Positions 38,248 to 42,929 of a DNA stretch of 42,929 nucleotides are shown piece by piece. Origin of the DNA: a bacterium (GTDB taxonomy: Bacteria; Verrucomicrobiota; Verrucomicrobiia; Limisphaerales; JAJXZI01); NCBI GenBank assembly GCA_021780115.1, contig JAJXZI010000330.1, forward strand, positions 1-42,929. The letters run 5' to 3'. A program made the position numbers and the translations under genes. Under the pieces are notes generated by a model. It was not told the DNA's origin. It saw only the letters and a program-made list of their open reading frames with translations, and did no database searches. Numbering within the stretch: the first letter of the stretch is position 1; the number at the start of each line of letters is the position of its first letter.

Positions 38248-39129
38248 CTACGAACTGGCGCTGGTGTAGTGGCGCAGCGAGAGGCGCCAGACCCATTCGG
38301 ATACCAGTCCGCAGGCCACACCCATCCCGACCAGGAGCAGCGGCAGCCGCGACGAGTCCAGTTTGTCCGCGAGCACCCGCACGGGCACGTTCGACACCAG
38401 CAGCATCGGCAAGGCGAAGGTGAACACCGCCCGGAACACGCCGCGGAACGCCTCGTCCGGGAGGCGGGCGATTTGGAACAGATTGTAGTAGCCCCAGACG
38501 ATGCCCTGAGCGCGGATCGTCCAGAAGCTGGTCGTCGCCAGGAGGAACATGAGCGAGTAGTGGATCCAAACGCCGACCAGGCAGAGCGCGAGAAACGTCA
38601 GCACGTGGCCGGCCGTCAGCACGAGGTGGAGTTGCCGGGCGGCGTAGGCCATCACCGCGATGGCGGTCGCCGCGTTGAGGAACGCGCCCAGATCCACCTG
38701 CCGCAGCGACACGACGAACCGGGTGTTCACCGGCAGGAGCAGGAGGAAGTCGAGTTTGCCGTTGCGCACCAACTCGGAGAGGTTCGTGCAATTGATGAGG
38801 AAGAAGGCCTGGTAGATTTGCTGGATGAAATGGCTGGCGCCAATGAGCAGGACGACCTGCCACTGCGTCCAGGTGCCAATCCGGTTCGTGTGCAGGTAGA
38901 TGACGCCGATGAAGCTGAGCTGGAGCGCGAACCAGAGCAGTTCGACAACGATCCAGAGCAGGAAGTTGCCTTTGAACATCATCTCGCGCGTCACGGAATT
39001 TTTCCAGAGCGCGGCGTAGATGGTCAGATAACGGGCCAGCGTCGCGGGCCGGGGACCGAGCGCGGCAGAGCCGGCACCCTCGGCGTCCGGCTTCGGCGCT
39101 TGGCGATTGGCTCCGGGTATTCCGCTCAT
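38248..39129 (-). CDS. ABC-2 family transporter permease
   Basis: Six-TM pattern; adjacent to second permease with 3-bp spacing. Confidence 0.8.
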   Translation of the reverse strand: MSGIPGANRQAPKPDAEGAGSAALGPRPATLARYLTIYAALWKNSVTREMMFKGNFLLWIVVELLWFALQLSFIGVIYLHTNRIGTWTQWQVVLLIGASHFIQQIYQAFFLINCTNLSELVRNGKLDFLLLLPVNTRFVVSLRQVDLGAFLNAATAIAVMAYAARQLHLVLTAGHVLTFLALCLVGVWIHYSLMFLLATTSFWTIRAQGIVWGYYNLFQIARLPDEAFRGVFRAVFTFALPMLLVSNVPVRVLADKLDSSRLPLLLVGMGVACGLVSEWVWRLSLRHYTSASS

Positions 39130-39132
39130 CGA

Positions 39133-39984
39133 TCAGCCTCCCGCCGCGGAGTATTTCTTGATGCCGCGGCTCCAGACGAACCGCGCCAAGGCGTAGGCGA
39201 TCACCACCCAGCCGACTTGCAGCGCGAACCCGCGCGCCAACTCGCCGCCGGTGGCCTTGCCCATGTAGATGCTGATGGGAAAATAAAGCTGGTACGGAAA
39301 CGGCGTGAACGACAGCACCCCCGCCAGCGCCGGCGGCAGGATGTCCAACGGGAATAGGTGCCCGCTGGCGAGGTATTCGAAGGCGAAGAGAATGAAGATG
39401 AACGTGGACACCTCCAACACCCAGAAGGCCAGCAGCGCCATGGTGTAGGACAGGAAAAACTGGAGCAGCGCCGTCAGGACCGTCGAGCTCAGGAAGAGCA
39501 AGAGCACCGGCCACGACGCCGGAAAGACGAAGTACTTCTTCAGGGCCAGGATGAACAGGGCCAGCGGAATGGCCGTGACGGCCAGATACGCGGTCCGGCC
39601 GGAGAGAAACAGGCAAAGGCGGTACCACAGGTAATCCATGGGCTTGAGCAGGAACTGGCTGATGTTCCCGTCCTTGATGTCGGCGGCGATCTGCCAGTCG
39701 TCTTCGTTCACCGCGGTCAACGCGTCCACCACGGTCACCAGCAGATAGTACGAGATCATCTCCGCCAGCGAGTAGGCGCCGATCCGGGCGCCGGCGCCCT
39801 GCCCCGCGTAGATCGTCTGCCAGACGGAAAGGATCGCCACCAACGGAATCAGCCCGAACAGCGCCCGCGCCAGAAAATTGAACCGGTAGGCCAGGTTGTT
39901 CTGGATGCCGATGTTGATGACGTGCCAGTATTTTCTCATCCGCGCCGGCCGCACCGTGTGCCGCCGGCCCTTGCCATAACGCAT
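39133..39984 (-). CDS. ABC-2 family transporter permease
   Basis: MRKYWHVINIGIQNNLAYRFNFLARALFGLIPLV..., 'ISQFLLKPMDYLWYRL'; start 39984 or 39939. Confidence 0.8.
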   Translation of the reverse strand: MRYGKGRRHTVRPARMRKYWHVINIGIQNNLAYRFNFLARALFGLIPLVAILSVWQTIYAGQGAGARIGAYSLAEMISYYLLVTVVDALTAVNEDDWQIAADIKDGNISQFLLKPMDYLWYRLCLFLSGRTAYLAVTAIPLALFILALKKYFVFPASWPVLLLFLSSTVLTALLQFFLSYTMALLAFWVLEVSTFIFILFAFEYLASGHLFPLDILPPALAGVLSFTPFPYQLYFPISIYMGKATGGELARGFALQVGWVVIAYALARFVWSRGIKKYSAAGG

Positions 39985-40256
39985 TTCGCTCCGTTTGCCA
40001 AATGCTGGGTGCGGTCCGCAGGCCGGACCGCGGCCAGTTTCCCGGGATTCCCCCGCAACTGGGGAGCGAATCCGGCTTGCGGCCAACGACCCGGATCCCT
40101 CCTCTCGGAAGGAAGATGATTCACCCGGCGGCCGGCCGTTCGCGGACGCGGATGACGGCGCGGACGAACCGTTGCTGGGCGAAGGGGGCGCCTGGCGTTC
40201 CGGCCCAAATTCATTTGCGAGCCGACCCCTGGGTGACTACCGTAGTTGCCCGACAC

Positions 40257-40289
40257 CCCTGGCGCGTCGTTCGCGCCGGGGCGTTTTTT
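40257..40289 (+). terminator. Terminator-like hairpin immediately upstream of glgP
   Basis: 10-bp stem CCCTGGCGCG-tcgtt-CGCGCCGGGG, then CGTTTTTT; glgP ATG at 40305. Confidence 0.6.
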
Positions 40290-40304
40290 AGACAATTTGC
40301 GTTT

Positions 40305-42509
40305 ATGCCGAATCTGCCGCTGAGTAAAGCCGAGGTGGACGTGTTGGTGGCCGGATTGCACCGGGTGGCGACGAACCTGTGGTGGACGTGGGACCAGGAG
40401 GCGCAGGAGATCTTTGCGGAGCTTTCGCCCCGGGGTTGGACGAACCTCTACCACAACGCCGTGGCCATCCTGCGCGAGGTTTCGGATTACGAACTGCGCG
40501 TGCGGCTCCAAGACCGCCTCTTCGCCGACCGCGTGCGCCAGGTGGTGCAGGCCTTTGACGCCTACCTGGCGGAGCGCGACACCTGGGGCCGCGAACGGGC
40601 GCCGGCGTTGCGGGAACGGCCGGTGGCCTACTTCTCCGCCGAGTTCGGCTTCCATGAAACCCTGCCCGTCGCCGCGGGCGGCTTGGGCATCCTGGCCGGC
40701 GACCACGCCAAGTCCGCCAGCGACCTCGACGTGGGCCTGGTGGGCGTGAGCCTGTTTTACCGCGAAGGCTACTTCATGCAGGCCGTGGACGCGAACAACT
40801 GGCAGACCGAATACTTCGACCGCCTGAATCCGGCCAACCTGCCCATCGAGCCGGTCCTCAACGCCGCCGGCCAGCCGGTGACGGGCGAGGTGGAGATCGC
40901 CATGAGCCGCGTCAAGTTCACCGCTTGGCGCGTGGCCGTCGGGCGCGTGCCGGTGTACTTGCTCGACACCAACCTGCCGGACAACGAGCAGACCTTCCGG
41001 GACCTAACGCTGCACGTGTACGGCGGCGACAGTTCCACGCGGATCATGCAGGAAATCCTCCTGGGCATCGGCGGGGTGCGGCTGCTGCGCGCGGTGGGAG
41101 TCCAGCCGTCGGTCTTCCACATGAACGAAGGCCACGCGGCGTTTCTGACCCTGGAGTTGCTCCGGGAAAAAATTGCCGCCGGAAATAATCTCACCGAGGC
41201 GCTGGCCCAGACCCGGGCCGAATGCGTCTTCACCACCCACACGCCGGTGGAGGCGGGCCACGACCGGTTCACGCCAGGCCTGATGGATTACGCCTTGCAC
41301 GGGTTCCGGTCGCGACTGCCGGCGCCGTGGGAGGAGATTCTGGGGCTGGGGCGCATCGATCCCCGGAACCACTCGGAGGCGTTTTGCATGACGGTGCTGG
41401 CGCTCAAGAATTCGCGCGCGGCCAACGCCGTCAGCGAGTTGCACGGCCGCGTCAGCCGGCGCATGTGGCATTGCCTGTATCCCGACCGCCCGACGGACCA
41501 GGTGCCGATTGGCCACATTACCAACGGCGTCCACACGCTGGGCTGGCTCAAAGGGCCGGTGCGCCGGTTTTGGCGCCGCAAACTGAACGGCGGCGCCGAG
41601 GAAAAGGAGGCCGCCCCGGTCCTGCGCGAGCTTTTCCGGCTGGTTCGCGGCCAACCCGCGAACCCCTGGAAGCGGCTGCTCGGCGAACCGGATTTCTGGC
41701 GCCGGCTGGCCGACCCCGCCTTTCTCTCCGACGAGGAGATTTGGTGCCTGCGTTACCGGCTGCGGCGCGAGATGATCGAGTTCGCCCGGCGCCGCCTGCT
41801 CTTGCAGCACGAGCGCCTGGCGCGCGGCGATTTCATCCGGTTCGACGCGCTCCTCAATCCTGACGCGCTGACCATCGGCTTCGCGCGCCGCTTCGCCACT
41901 TACAAGCGGGCGCCGCTGATCTTCCAGCAATTTGAAAACATCGTGAAGCTCACCCGCGACCGGCAACGGCCCGTGCAGTTCATCTTCGCGGGCAAGGCCC
42001 ACCCGCGCGACGATGCCGGCAAACGCTACATCCAGCACATCATCCACCTCAGCAAGTACAGCGAGCTGCAGGGCCACCTCGTCTTCATTGAGAACTACGA
42101 CATTCACGTAGCCCGCACGATGACCTCTGGCTGCGACGTGTGGCTCAACACGCCACGCCGGCCGCTGGAGGCCTCGGGCACCAGCGGGATGAAGGCCGCC
42201 TGCAACGGGTGTCTCAACCTCAGCATCCTCGATGGTTGGTGGCGCGAGGCCTACGACGGCACCAATGGCTTCGCCATCGGCGAAGACGCCCACGTGGACC
42301 ACGTGGAGGAGCAGGACCGTCTCGACAGCGCCAACCTCTACAAAGTGCTCACGGAGCAGGTCATTCCCTGCTACTTCGACCGCGATGAGCAAGGGATTCC
42401 GCGCAAGTGGATCCAGAGAATCCGCCGGGCCTTCACCACCATCGTTCCGCAGTTCAACACCGGCCGGATGGTGCAGGAATACACGGAAAAATACTACCTG
42501 ACGAAGTAA
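40305..42509 (+). CDS. glgP: Alpha-glucan (glycogen/maltodextrin) phosphorylase
   Basis: [83 protein letters not shown]. Confidence 0.95.
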   Translation: MPNLPLSKAEVDVLVAGLHRVATNLWWTWDQEAQEIFAELSPRGWTNLYHNAVAILREVSDYELRVRLQDRLFADRVRQVVQAFDAYLAERDTWGRERAPALRERPVAYFSAEFGFHETLPVAAGGLGILAGDHAKSASDLDVGLVGVSLFYREGYFMQAVDANNWQTEYFDRLNPANLPIEPVLNAAGQPVTGEVEIAMSRVKFTAWRVAVGRVPVYLLDTNLPDNEQTFRDLTLHVYGGDSSTRIMQEILLGIGGVRLLRAVGVQPSVFHMNEGHAAFLTLELLREKIAAGNNLTEALAQTRAECVFTTHTPVEAGHDRFTPGLMDYALHGFRSRLPAPWEEILGLGRIDPRNHSEAFCMTVLALKNSRAANAVSELHGRVSRRMWHCLYPDRPTDQVPIGHITNGVHTLGWLKGPVRRFWRRKLNGGAEEKEAAPVLRELFRLVRGQPANPWKRLLGEPDFWRRLADPAFLSDEEIWCLRYRLRREMIEFARRRLLLQHERLARGDFIRFDALLNPDALTIGFARRFATYKRAPLIFQQFENIVKLTRDRQRPVQFIFAGKAHPRDDAGKRYIQHIIHLSKYSELQGHLVFIENYDIHVARTMTSGCDVWLNTPRRPLEASGTSGMKAACNGCLNLSILDGWWREAYDGTNGFAIGEDAHVDHVEEQDRLDSANLYKVLTEQVIPCYFDRDEQGIPRKWIQRIRRAFTTIVPQFNTGRMVQEYTEKYYLTK

Positions 42510-42602
42510 CCGCACGGTTTGTTGCGCTTCCCCACATCGGGGCTGATTCCTGCCGGGGGGGTCGGTCGCTTTCGCCCCGCGGTGCCGCGCTTGCGGTCCG
42601 GC

Positions 42603-42929
42603 CTATGGCAACGCGATCGCTCGATAGAAGCGGCGAGGGAAATTCGTGGCGGTGGAATCCAGCAGATCGAACAGCCCCGTCGGCGCTACGTTCGTGCTCA
42701 GCGAAGTCCAGTGGGTGAAATCCTCGGTGGCCTGGAAAACGTAACGCTCGCCGGCGACCGCCTGCAGCGAGACGGCGAATTCCCCGTTGGTGAAGACACC
42801 ACCGGGGGCGAACCGGGCGGGTGGCAACGCGTGCGTCGGATAAAGTTGGCTGGTGGAAATGACCTGTTTCTGGGTGGAGGGGCTGCTCCAGGACAATTGC
42901 GCCGAGGCGGACCCGGCGTTTTCGTAATA
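42603..42929 (-). CDS. C-terminal fragment of a secreted PA14-like domain protein (truncated by window end)
   Basis: Frame open to window edge; YENAGSASAQLSWSSPSTQKQVISTSQLYPT resembles PA14 C-terminal strands; FYRAIALP end. Confidence 0.7.
   Translation of the reverse strand, partial: YYENAGSASAQLSWSSPSTQKQVISTSQLYPTHALPPARFAPGGVFTNGEFAVSLQAVAGERYVFQATEDFTHWTSLSTNVAPTGLFDLLDSTATNFPRRFYRAIALP

Noticed and set aside
36827-39628. 933-aa minus-strand ORF
   Set aside because: Overlaps HU, panE and the permease genes in the wrong frame; Arg/Pro/Gly-rich shadow ORF.
40011-40130. Weak resemblance to a cobalamin riboswitch (CCCCCGCAACTG..., CTCGGAAGGAAGATGATTC)
   Set aside because: No AGCCAGGAGACC B12-box match, and the downstream gene (glgP) is not B12-related.

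Overview
This 42.9 kb window is a GC-rich bacterial chromosomal segment. The organism is probably in the Verrucomicrobia/PVC group: there are two H-X9-DG-like pseudopilins, a secreted protein ending in 'FYRLR...ITLAGTNVVITYQ', and a PA14-like fragment. Recognisable housekeeping genes are aspS (3' end), cysK, leuD, pdxH, gyrB, gyrA, aguB-like, HU, panE and glgP. Also present are an M23 peptidase, a DUF422/CruF-like carotenoid protein, an ECF sigma/anti-sigma pair next to a DUF4097-type repeat protein, a TauE/SafE permease, an ABC-2 exporter operon with an embedded pseudopilin, a Ser/Thr kinase, and a type III restriction-modification locus. Features not explained by ordinary annotation include: (1) a ~860-nt non-coding interval upstream of cysK packed with strong hairpins, whose GNRA-type loops all fall on the minus strand, ending in a terminator-like hairpin (candidate large structured ncRNA); (2) in-frame palindromic insertions in both the res and mod genes of the type III R-M locus, a frameshift in mod, and an array of about ten different palindromes between the genes; (3) a Phd/PIN toxin-antitoxin pair lodged between gyrB and gyrA with a candidate operator; (4) a terminator-like hairpin 15 nt before the glgP start codon; (5) a 41-aa very basic protein absent from the supplied ORF track. 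All family calls are from reading motifs; no database search was possible.
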